From NCBI RefSeq assembly GCF_900156165.1, contig NZ_FTMY01000014.1, positions 100,846-164,845 on the forward strand: a stretch of DNA of 64,000 bases. Reading direction: 5' to 3'. The stretch comes from Pseudacidovorax sp. RU35E (GTDB lineage: Bacteria > Pseudomonadota > Gammaproteobacteria > Burkholderiales > Burkholderiaceae_C). Positions 17,391 through 25,121 of this stretch are shown here, piece by piece (position 1 is the first letter of the stretch; each line of letters opens with the position of its first letter). The translations under genes were made by a program, and so were the position numbers. The notes beneath the pieces were generated by a model. The model had not been told where the DNA came from, made no database searches, and saw only the letters and a program-made list of their open reading frames with translations.

Positions 17391-18872
17391 TCAAGCCTCG
17401 GCCAGCGGCAGGGCGAGCGTGAAACGCGCCCCGCCTTCGGGCGGGTTGTCGGCCGCCAGGCTGCCGCCCTGGCCGGTGGCCAGCGTCTCGCTGAGGCTCA
17501 GGCCTAGCCCGAGTCCGCCCGGGCGCGTACTGACGAAGGGCTGGAAGATGCGCGCCAGCAGCTCGGGCGCGATGCCCGGACCGCTGTCGTGGATCTGCAG
17601 CAGGCCCTGGCCAGACTGGCGCAGCACGGCGATGCGGATGCGCCGCGGCGTATCGGCCGGCCGGGCCTCCAGCGCCTGCAGCGCATTGAGCAGCAGGTTG
17701 TGGACGATCTGCTCCACCGCCACGGGATCGGCCTGAACGCGCACGGGCTCCGCGCCGGCCGCGGTCTCCACCGCCACCTGGCGGCGGGCGCACTCGGGCT
17801 CCAGCAGATGCAGGGCATCGCGCACCACATCCTGCAGCGCGACGACGGTGCGCCGCTCGCCGGCCTGCGCGTCCGGCCGCTCGATGGCGCGGCGCAGCCG
17901 CGCGACCACGGCCGCGGCGCGGCGGGCCTGCTCTGCGGCCTGCGCCATGGCGCCGCGGGCGGTGGTCAGCTCGGGCGGGTCTTCGTCCAGCAGGCGTCGC
18001 GCGGCCTGCGTGTTGGCCAGCATGGCCGTGAGCGGCTGGTTGAGTTCGTGCGCCATGCCCGCGGCCAGCTCGCCCAGCGTGTTGAGCCGGCCGACCTGGC
18101 CCAGGCGCAGCAGCTCCTCGGCACGTCGCCGGCCGGTGCGCTGGCGCTGCCAGGCCTGCAGAACGCCCAGCGCCACGGCCACGACCGCCGCCCACAGCGT
18201 CATCGCGGGCCAGGGCAGTTCGGCCCAGCCCACGCGCCGCATCGACACCACCTCGAAGGGCTGGCTGGCCGAGGCCAGCGTCTTGCGGAAGCCGAAGTGC
18301 CAGCCGCCGGCCGCGGTCGCATCGCGGCCGGGCTGCAGCACGAAGGCCTGGCCGTCCAGCGCCAGCACCAGGCGCGAGGCGGCCGTGCGCGGCTCGTTGG
18401 GCCATTCCTGCCAGGGCACGGCCGCAGCCAGGTCGATGTCGAGTGCGTAGCTGGCCGGCTCGGCCGCCATGAGCAGCTGATAACGGCCGGCGGCCAGATC
18501 GATGCGGCTGAGCACGGCGGCCTTGCGGCTGCGTGAGCGGGCTTCGGCGGCAGCCAGTTCCGCATCGGCCCATGCGGTGCCGGGTGCGCGGCGTTGCACG
18601 CGCAGGATGGCCGGGTAGACGGCGCTCACCCGCTGTTCGGGCCGGTCGGCGGCGGCGGGCGCCTGGGCGCCACCCAGCAGCGCCAGCGTGGCCAGCACCG
18701 CGTCGTACTGCACCACCTGCTGGCTCATCAGCCGATGGGCGATGCGGCCCTCGGTGTCGAAGTCGGCCTGCAGGCGGTCGAGTTCGACGCGCGCCAGCCA
18801 CACGCCACCCGCCAGCACGGCCACGAGCCAAGCCAGCAGCCAGGGCAGCAGGGAGCGCAGGGAACGGGGCAT
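17391..18872 (-). CDS. Membrane sensor histidine kinase
   Basis: This 493-residue kinase has a first membrane helix near residues 8-26 and a periplasmic sensor region of about 190 residues with no recognised fold. A second helix (about 224-243) leads to a HisKA domain with H-box AHELNQPLTAML, then the N box HNLLLNALQAL, the G boxes HDSGPGIAPELLARIFQPF and GGLGLGLSLSETLA. The NQPL H-box places it in the FixL/DctB-like class. It is the partner of the regulator 21 bases downstream. Confidence 0.92.
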   Translation of the reverse strand: MPRSLRSLLPWLLAWLVAVLAGGVWLARVELDRLQADFDTEGRIAHRLMSQQVVQYDAVLATLALLGGAQAPAAADRPEQRVSAVYPAILRVQRRAPGTAWADAELAAAEARSRSRKAAVLSRIDLAAGRYQLLMAAEPASYALDIDLAAAVPWQEWPNEPRTAASRLVLALDGQAFVLQPGRDATAAGGWHFGFRKTLASASQPFEVVSMRRVGWAELPWPAMTLWAAVVAVALGVLQAWQRQRTGRRRAEELLRLGQVGRLNTLGELAAGMAHELNQPLTAMLANTQAARRLLDEDPPELTTARGAMAQAAEQARRAAAVVARLRRAIERPDAQAGERRTVVALQDVVRDALHLLEPECARRQVAVETAAGAEPVRVQADPVAVEQIVHNLLLNALQALEARPADTPRRIRIAVLRQSGQGLLQIHDSGPGIAPELLARIFQPFVSTRPGGLGLGLSLSETLATGQGGSLAADNPPEGGARFTLALPLAEA

Positions 18873-18972
18873 GCGGGCATTGTGCCGGCCAGCACGAACA
18901 CGACCTCTGCCACGCGACCGCGGTGATATCGTTTCCGGCCCGTCTCCGTGGCCTTCACCCCTCACGTCCGCC

Positions 18973-19719
18973 ATGCCTTCCAAAGCCTCGTCCCCTTCCA
19001 CCACGCCGGCGTCGCGCAAGCGCCAGGTCCGCACGGCAGTCGCCGCCGCGGCTGCGCCTGCCGTGGATGGCGCCATGGACGAGGAGGTCGATGCCGACGG
19101 GGGCGGCGATGCGGGGGGTCGGCTGACTCAGGCCGAGCGCCGCGCGCTGGCCGAGCGGCGCATCCTCGACGCGGCGCTGGAACTGGTCGCGCGCCGCGGC
19201 TCGGTGCGCATGACGCTGGCCGAAGTGGGCGAGGCCGCCGGCTACAGCCGGGGCCTGCCGGCCCATCGCTTCGGCAGCAAGACCGGGCTGCTGCAAAGGG
19301 TGGTGCTCAACATCGGCGCGCGCTTCGAGGCACGGCGCCTGGCGCTGCCGCAGCACCGCCCGGGGCTGGATGCGGTGCGCAGCCTGGTCTCCACCTACTT
19401 CGTCCGCGACGACACACGCTGGATCGAGACGCGCGCCCTGCTCGTGATGATGACCGAGGGCTTCATGGAGGACTCGGAACTCAACCCCTACATCGGCGAA
19501 TACATCCGCAGCAGCATCTCGCGGCTGGAGCAGCACATCCGCGACGGCATCGCGCTGGGCGAGATCCGCGCCGACATCGATCCGACCACCGCCGCCACGC
19601 TGCTGCTGGGCGCGCTGCGCGGCGTGCTGCACCAGCGGCTGGTGCTGGGCGACCTGAGCCTGGACAAGGTGCGGGACCTCGCCTTGCAGATGGTCGACAG
19701 GACCCTGGCGCCGCATTGA
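18973..19719 (+). CDS. TetR/AcrR-family transcriptional regulator
   Basis: This 248-residue protein carries a TetR helix-turn-helix at about residues 58-103 (RRILDAALELVARRGSVRMTLAEVGEAAGYSRGLPAHRFGSKTGLL), after a low-complexity acidic/Ala-rich extension of about 50 residues. The C-terminal ligand domain is divergent, as usual for the family. It converges with the fatty-acyl catabolic operon at 19735-23957, whose promoter region has the palindrome at 24025-24038. It is the obvious candidate regulator, by inference. Confidence 0.88.
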   Translation: MPSKASSPSTTPASRKRQVRTAVAAAAAPAVDGAMDEEVDADGGGDAGGRLTQAERRALAERRILDAALELVARRGSVRMTLAEVGEAAGYSRGLPAHRFGSKTGLLQRVVLNIGARFEARRLALPQHRPGLDAVRSLVSTYFVRDDTRWIETRALLVMMTEGFMEDSELNPYIGEYIRSSISRLEQHIRDGIALGEIRADIDPTTAATLLLGALRGVLHQRLVLGDLSLDKVRDLALQMVDRTLAPH

Positions 19720-19734
19720 CGGCGGCCCCTTGGC

Positions 19735-20637
19735 TCAGCCGCCGCGCCCTCCGCGGGCGCGAGCCCAGTCGTCCGGTCCCCACGCCAGCAGGTCCTCGGC
19801 GCCGGAGGTGCGCAGGTGCTGGCCGCCATCGATGGCGATCATCTCGCCGTTGATGTAGGCCGCGCTGTCGCTCACCAGGAAGGCGGCCAGCTCGGCCAGT
19901 TCCGGCGGCCGGCCGACGCGGCCCAGCGGGTTGGCGGGATAGGCGGCAGCGCGGGCACCAGCCTCGACGCCAGCGCCAGTACTCGCCTCCCCATTCGACG
20001 CCGCATTGGCAAACGCCCGCCCCGCTGTCGGGTCCAGCGCCTGGCCCGCGCCCGCCGTCGGAAACGGCCCGGGCGCGATGGCCACGCTGCGGATGCCATG
20101 GGGGCCCCACTCCACGGCCAGGCTGCGCGTCATGGCCAGCAGCCCCGACTTGGCCATGGCCGAGGGCACGGTGAAGGCGCGTCCGGTGCGGGTGGAGGTC
20201 GAGAGGATGCTCAGCACCATGCCCGGCCGGCCGCTGTCGATCCAGCGTCGGCCGGCCTGCAGCGTGCAATACAGCGCGCCATGTAGCGTGGGCCCCAGGA
20301 TGGCGTCGGCCGCGCGGGCGCTCAGGCGTTCGGTCTGCGCGATGAAGGTGGCCGCCGCGTTGTTGACCAGCACATCGAGCGGGCCTTGCTGCCAGGCTGC
20401 ATCGAACATGGCTTCGACGGCGGCCGGTTCGCGCACATCGCAGGTCAGGGTCTGCACATGGGCGTCATGGCGTGCCACGAGGCCGTCGCGTGCGGCCGCC
20501 AGCAGCTCGGCCCGGCGGCCACACAGCACCAGCTGTGCGCCCAGCGCCGCGAAGCGCTCGGCCATGGCGAGCCCGAGGCCGCTGCCGCCGCCGGTGATGA
20601 GGATGCGCCGTCCGCGCAGCAGTCCGTCTTGAAGCAT
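19735..20637 (-). CDS. SDR oxidoreductase, 2,4-dienoyl-CoA reductase-like
   Basis: This 300-residue short-chain dehydrogenase has the cofactor motif TGGGSGLG and the NNAA motif (VLVNNAAATF). The usual catalytic Tyr of YxxxK is absent: the segment reads PSAMAKSG, with Ser four residues before Lys. Loss of that Tyr is known in 2,4-dienoyl-CoA reductases, which suggests this activity. It is the last gene of a four-gene - strand operon with an enoyl-CoA hydratase and two acyl-CoA dehydrogenases. It converges with the TetR gene. Confidence 0.85.
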   Translation of the reverse strand: MLQDGLLRGRRILITGGGSGLGLAMAERFAALGAQLVLCGRRAELLAAARDGLVARHDAHVQTLTCDVREPAAVEAMFDAAWQQGPLDVLVNNAAATFIAQTERLSARAADAILGPTLHGALYCTLQAGRRWIDSGRPGMVLSILSTSTRTGRAFTVPSAMAKSGLLAMTRSLAVEWGPHGIRSVAIAPGPFPTAGAGQALDPTAGRAFANAASNGEASTGAGVEAGARAAAYPANPLGRVGRPPELAELAAFLVSDSAAYINGEMIAIDGGQHLRTSGAEDLLAWGPDDWARARGGRGG

Positions 20638-20707
20638 GGTGTGGCCTTGGACCCGCGGTGCGGGCGTTGTTGCGAAAGAGGAGGAGCGAGCGAGGCGTGC
20701 CGCCGGC

Positions 20708-21496
20708 CTACCGGCCGCTGAACTTCGGCTGCCGGCGCTCGGACATGGCCTGCACGCCCTCGCGGAAGTCCTCGCTGCGGAAGTGCGCGAACTGCATCTC
20801 GCTTTCACGCGCGACGGCTTCGCGCAGCTGCGGCATCAGTTCGCGCCGCAGCGTGGCGCGGGTGGCCTGCACGGCGATGGGGGCCGAGAGGGCGATCTCG
20901 TGGGCCAGGGCCAGGGCCGCGCCGCGCACGGCCTCGGGCGCATCGACCAGCTCGTCGACCAGCCCCAGCGCGTGGGCCTGGGTGCCGTCGATGCGCCGGC
21001 CGGTGTAGAAGAGCAGGGCGGCCTGCTGCGGGCCGACCAGCCGCGGCAGCGTGACCGACAGGCCGAAGCCGGGATGGAAGCCCAGCCGGTTGAAGTTGGC
21101 GCTGAAGCGCGCCTGCGGACAGCTCACGCGGAAGTCCGCGGCCAGCGCGAGGCCCAGTCCGCCGCCGATGGCCGGCCCGTGTACCGCGGCCACGATGGGC
21201 TTGCCGGTGGCATAGATGCGCAGCGCCTCGGCATAGATCGGGTTGAGCGCGCGCGGGCTGGTGGCCGCGCTGGCATCGGTGTCGCCACCGAAGTTGGCCC
21301 CGGCGCAGAAGGCCGTGCCCTGCGCCGCCAACACCACGGCGCGGCAGTCGGCATGGGCTTCGAGGTCTTCGAGCGCATCGGCGATGGCGCTGATCAGCGG
21401 CACGTCGAAGAAGTTGTGCGGTGGGCGGCGGATCTCGAGGACGGCGACGTGGCCGTCCATGTCGACGCCGAGGTCGGTGTGGCTGCGTGGGGGCAT
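20708..21496 (-). CDS. Enoyl-CoA hydratase/isomerase
   Basis: This 262-residue crotonase-fold protein has the two oxyanion-hole segments AFCAGANFGG and HGPAIGGGLGLALAADFR, and the active-site region ARFSANFNRLGFHPGFG. The canonical second catalytic Glu position is occupied within NRLGFHPGFG, so hydratase activity is plausible but substrate is unknown. It lies between an acyl-CoA dehydrogenase and the dienoyl-CoA-reductase-like gene, consistent with a beta-oxidation-like route. Confidence 0.88.
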   Translation of the reverse strand: MPPRSHTDLGVDMDGHVAVLEIRRPPHNFFDVPLISAIADALEDLEAHADCRAVVLAAQGTAFCAGANFGGDTDASAATSPRALNPIYAEALRIYATGKPIVAAVHGPAIGGGLGLALAADFRVSCPQARFSANFNRLGFHPGFGLSVTLPRLVGPQQAALLFYTGRRIDGTQAHALGLVDELVDAPEAVRGAALALAHEIALSAPIAVQATRATLRRELMPQLREAVARESEMQFAHFRSEDFREGVQAMSERRQPKFSGR

Positions 21497-21532
21497 GAAG
21501 GTCTCGTTGGAATGGGGGAGGGAAGGGCCGGT

Positions 21533-22624
21533 TCAGCCCGCGGCGTTCTCGGCGAACTGCCGCTGCGTCATCGCCGGCCAGAAGCCGGCCGCGCGGGCGC
21601 GGATGGCCGCGGCGCCCAGGCGCTGGGCCCACCAGGCATCGGCGCCGTACGCCGCACGCCAGGCCCACAGCCGGCGCGTGGCGAAGTGCAGCGCATGCTC
21701 GTGCGTGAAGCCGATGGCGCCCAGCACCTGGTGCGCCGTGGCGGCCACGCGTGTGGCGGCCTCGCCGCAGCGCACCTTGGCGGCGGCCACGCCGAAGTCC
21801 ACGCGCGCGGCACGCTGTGCATCGCCGAGCCGGAAGTCCAGCCCCGCCGCGCGCACCGCCATGCGGGCCGAGGCCACATCGCCCGCGGCCTGCGCCAGCA
21901 TCTGCTGCAGCGCCTGGTTCTTGCCGATGGGCCGGCCGAACTGCACGCGGTCGTTGGCGTACTGGATGGCCTCGGCCAGTGCCCATTCCATGGCGCCGAC
22001 CATCATGGCCGCATGCAGCAGGGCGGCCGTGCTGCGCAGTGGCAGCGCGATGCCGAAGACCGCGGCCGGCAGCACGGCACGCACCGCGACGCCCGCCAGG
22101 CGCAGGCGGTCGGCGGGCAGGCCGGCGAGGTCCAGGCCCGGCTCGCATGTGAGGCCGGCGGCGCCCTTGAGGTCCACCACGGCGATGTCGCCCTGCGGCA
22201 GTTGCACCAGTGCCCAGTCGGCATGGCGGCCCCAGGGCACGGCCGGTGCCTCGCCGCTCAGGTGGCGACCGTCCGCAGTCAGCGCCAGCGTCTGCCCCGG
22301 CCCAGCGTCGATCAGCGTGCCCGGCCCGGCCAGCGGCGCATGTCCCGCGCAGGCCAGCAGGGCCAGGCCGGCGGCCGTCTCGGCCAGCGGCAGCGGCACG
22401 CGGTGTCGGCCCAGCTCCTCGAAGATCGGCAGCGCCTGGTCGGGCGTGAGGCCGAAGCCCTGATCGCCCGCCGCCAGCGCCGCCGCAAAGCCGGCTTCTT
22501 CCACCTGCTGCCAGAGCGCCTGCGGAAAGTCGCCGGCCTCCACCTGCGTGTTGAGTGCGGCCCCGGCCGCATCGGCGAACATCCGCGCGGCGCTGTCCTG
22601 GATCATCTGTTGGTCTTCGTTCAT
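21533..22624 (-). CDS. Acyl-CoA dehydrogenase, small/divergent subunit
   Basis: This 363-residue acyl-CoA dehydrogenase-fold protein has the ANDRVQFGRPIGKNQALQQMLA block of the C-terminal helical domain but lacks a clear GGxxEI motif at its end. Adjacent to a full dehydrogenase (22818-23957), it resembles one half of the heteromeric enzymes known in pimelate and steroid side-chain degradation, where one chain supplies the catalytic base and the other completes the FAD site. This assembly is inferred from gene pairing. Confidence 0.88.
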   Translation of the reverse strand: MNEDQQMIQDSAARMFADAAGAALNTQVEAGDFPQALWQQVEEAGFAAALAAGDQGFGLTPDQALPIFEELGRHRVPLPLAETAAGLALLACAGHAPLAGPGTLIDAGPGQTLALTADGRHLSGEAPAVPWGRHADWALVQLPQGDIAVVDLKGAAGLTCEPGLDLAGLPADRLRLAGVAVRAVLPAAVFGIALPLRSTAALLHAAMMVGAMEWALAEAIQYANDRVQFGRPIGKNQALQQMLAQAAGDVASARMAVRAAGLDFRLGDAQRAARVDFGVAAAKVRCGEAATRVAATAHQVLGAIGFTHEHALHFATRRLWAWRAAYGADAWWAQRLGAAAIRARAAGFWPAMTQRQFAENAAG

Positions 22625-22737
22625 GGCAGTTGTACCCGGGGCTGTATGTCAGCTGCGTCACATGAAACTGGCGCGGCGATAGAGATCGAGTGGCCGCGGA
22701 GCAGGCCAGTGCCAGTGCACCCGCGGAACCGGCTTTG

Positions 22738-22812
22738 CCGGGCCGGGGGGGGCGCCCCCCTCCAAGCCGAAGGCGCGAGAGAGGGGGGAGCCGCGAAGCG
22801 GCATGGGGGGTG
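22738..22812. repeat. GC-rich palindromic, REP-like intergenic element
   Basis: The gap between two dehydrogenase genes holds a GGGGGGCGCCCCCC palindrome, a CCGC-GAA-GCGG mini-hairpin and a GGGGGG-rich right end that can pair with the CCCCCC-rich left arm. The structure resembles extragenic palindromic repeats of comamonads. Only one copy is seen in this window, so the repeat call is based on structure only. Confidence 0.4.
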
Positions 22813-22817
22813 TCGTC

Positions 22818-23957
22818 TCATCGCAGGCCCATTCCTTTGGCGAGCATTCCTCGCAGGATTTCGCGCGTGCCGCCGCGCAGGGAGAAGGAGGGCGTGGCCA
22901 GCACCAGGTGCCGCTGCACGCGCGCCAGGTCGCTCTCGGGCGGCATGCGACCGCCGAAGAGTTCGTGCGCCAGGTCGGGCAGGGCCTGCTCCAGCAGGGC
23001 GCCCTGGTCCTTGACGGCCGCGGCGGCCAAGCCCGGGTTCTGGCCCGCGGCCAGCATGCCGGCCACGCCCAGCGACATCTGCCGCAGCGTGGCGTACTGC
23101 GCCGCCAGGCGGCCCAGCACCAGCTGGTGGTGCGGGTTGTCGGCATCGGCGGCGTCCAGCATCTCCAGCATGAGCTGCGTGCTGCTCATGTAGCGCTCCG
23201 GGCCTGAGCGTTCGAAGGTCAGCTCGGTCGTCACCTGGTGCCAGCCTTCGCCCTCGGCACCGATCAGGTGGTGCGCGGGCACCGGCACCTCGTCGAAGGT
23301 GACCTCGTTGAACTCGTGCTCGCCCAGCTGGTTGACGATGGGGCGGATGGTCAGGCCGGGGCTGCGCATGTCCACCAGGAACTGCGACATGCCCGCATGC
23401 CGGTCGGCACTGGCCGGCGCCGTGCGCACGAGGGCGATCATGTAGTGCGCCTTGTGCGCGGCCGAGGTCCACACCTTGCGGCCGCTGATGCGCCAGCCCT
23501 CGCCGTCGCGCACGGCCCGGGTGCGGATGGAGGCGAGGTCCGAGCCCGAATCGGGCTCGCTCATGCCGATGCAGAAATGGCACTCGCCGCGCACGATGCG
23601 CGGCAGCAGCTCGGGCGCCAGCACCTCGGGCGAGTAGCGCATCAGCAGCGGACCGCTCTGGCGGTCGGCCACCCAGTGGGCCGACACGGGAGCGCCTGCG
23701 GCCAGCAGCTCTTCGAGCACCACATAGCGCTCGAGCATCGAGCGCTCGCCACCGCCATAGCGGCGCGGCCAGGTCATGCCGATCCACCCCCGCTGGCCCA
23801 GCGCGCGGCTGAACTCGGGGCTGTAGCCCGACCAGTTGCGGGCGCGCTCATGGGACGGCAGGTCGCCGAGCGTCTGCGCGAGAAAGTCGCGCACCTCGGC
23901 GCGCAGCCGCTCGCAATCGGGTGGCAGTTCGGCCGGACGGATGTCCAGGGCTTGCAT
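22818..23957 (-). CDS. Acyl-CoA dehydrogenase
   Basis: This 379-residue flavoenzyme forms the trans-2-enoyl-CoA from an acyl-CoA. Diagnostic segments are CIGMSEPDSGSDLASIRTRA (FAD/substrate loop), ISGRKVWTSAAHKAHYMI and the C-terminal FSLRGGTREILRGMLAKGMG. The start is set at the ATG 23957 with a GGAGAC box; an upstream in-frame ATG at 24038 lies inside the operator palindrome. It is the first gene of the four-gene - strand operon and divergent from a Bug receptor gene. Confidence 0.92.
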   Translation of the reverse strand: MQALDIRPAELPPDCERLRAEVRDFLAQTLGDLPSHERARNWSGYSPEFSRALGQRGWIGMTWPRRYGGGERSMLERYVVLEELLAAGAPVSAHWVADRQSGPLLMRYSPEVLAPELLPRIVRGECHFCIGMSEPDSGSDLASIRTRAVRDGEGWRISGRKVWTSAAHKAHYMIALVRTAPASADRHAGMSQFLVDMRSPGLTIRPIVNQLGEHEFNEVTFDEVPVPAHHLIGAEGEGWHQVTTELTFERSGPERYMSSTQLMLEMLDAADADNPHHQLVLGRLAAQYATLRQMSLGVAGMLAAGQNPGLAAAAVKDQGALLEQALPDLAHELFGGRMPPESDLARVQRHLVLATPSFSLRGGTREILRGMLAKGMGLR

Positions 23958-24024
23958 GGGGCGTGTCTCCTTTGACGGTGCGTGCCGGGCAGGAGCGTCC
24001 GGGTCAACACCTAAAGCAACTTGC

Positions 24025-24038
24025 TTGTTGGTCAACAA
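24025..24038. promoter_or_regulatory. Palindromic operator TTGTTG-N2-CAACAA
   Basis: TTGTTGGTCAACAA is a perfect inverted repeat (arms 24025-24030 and 24033-24038) in the 174-bp region between the divergent acyl-CoA dehydrogenase operon and the receptor/CoA-transferase operon. It is a plausible operator for the TetR protein encoded at 18973-19719, by position only. Confidence 0.55.
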
Positions 24039-24131
24039 ATATAAGTGCTAGAGTCCGCCCAGGCAAGCGAGGTCCCACCCGGGCCTTCCCGGACTTGCGT
24101 GAATCCACAGCTACACAGACGGAGACATCCC

Positions 24132-25121
24132 ATGACCCTTGAACGTCGCGCCTTCCTGGCTGCGCTGGGCGCCTTCGGCGCCGGCGCCGCACTGCTGTCG
24201 GCCAGCCCCGCCGCGCTGGCCCAGGCTGCCTTTCCCACCAAGCCGCTGCGCATCGTGGTGCCCTTCACCGCGGGCAGCGGCTCCGACTCGGACTCGCGCT
24301 TCTACGGCGACCTGCTGGGCAAGAAGCTCGGCCAGCCGGTGATCGTGGAGAACCGGCCCGGCGGCAGCGGCCTGATCGCGGTGCAGTCGGTCAAGTCGGC
24401 CCCGGCCGACGGCTACAGCATCCTCTTGGCCAGCAATTCGCCCATGTCGGTGAACCCGGCCGTGATGAAGAACCTGCCCTATGACCCGTTCAAGGACTTC
24501 AAGCCGCTGGTCGGGTCGGCCGTCGGCCCGGCCGCCTTCGTGGTGAAGGGCGACTCGCCCGCGCACAGCATCCAGGACGTGGTGGCCGCGGCCAAGCGCG
24601 AGAAGCGGCCCATCGCGGTGGGCAACTACTCGGCCGGCTATCAGCTGGTGGCCGCGTGGCTGGGCACGGCCTCGGGCGCGCAGATCAACCACATCAACTA
24701 CAAGGGCGGCTCGCAGATGGTCACCGACGTGATCGGCGGCCAGCTGGCGCTGGCCATCGTCGACCCCTCGGCCTTCATCGAGATGCAGAAGGAAGGCCGC
24801 GTGCGCATGCTGGCCGTGACCGGCGCCAAGCGCATGGGCACCCTGCCCACGGTGCCCACCATGATCGAAAGCGGCTTCGCCGACTTCGAGACCTATGTGT
24901 GGAGCTCCTTCTTCGTGCGCAGCGACACGCCCGCCGACATCACCCAGAAGCTGATCGGCGCCATGGCCGAGGTGATGGCCCAGCCCGAGGCGGTGGCCTA
25001 TCGCCAGCAGCGCGGGGCCGACTTCCTGGACCTCAAGGGCGACGAGATGCGCAAGTTCCAGCAGCGCGAGTACGAGCGCTTCAAGCGCGTGGCCGAAGCG
25101 GCCGGCCTGGTACAGCAATGA
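24132..25121 (+). CDS. Bug/TctC-family periplasmic solute receptor
   Basis: This 329-residue periplasmic binding protein belongs to the tripartite tricarboxylate transporter receptor family. The signal region ERRAFLAALGAFGAGAALL is twin-arginine-like and ends near ALAQA. The family block YPxKPLRIVVPFTAGSGSD and ENRPGGSGLIAVQSV, YKGGSQMVTDVIGG and PTVPTMIESGF are present. A GGAGAC box precedes the start. No TctA/TctB membrane genes are nearby, so it is an orphan receptor, probably for the acid degraded by the adjacent operon. Confidence 0.9.
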   Translation: MTLERRAFLAALGAFGAGAALLSASPAALAQAAFPTKPLRIVVPFTAGSGSDSDSRFYGDLLGKKLGQPVIVENRPGGSGLIAVQSVKSAPADGYSILLASNSPMSVNPAVMKNLPYDPFKDFKPLVGSAVGPAAFVVKGDSPAHSIQDVVAAAKREKRPIAVGNYSAGYQLVAAWLGTASGAQINHINYKGGSQMVTDVIGGQLALAIVDPSAFIEMQKEGRVRMLAVTGAKRMGTLPTVPTMIESGFADFETYVWSSFFVRSDTPADITQKLIGAMAEVMAQPEAVAYRQQRGADFLDLKGDEMRKFQQREYERFKRVAEAAGLVQQ

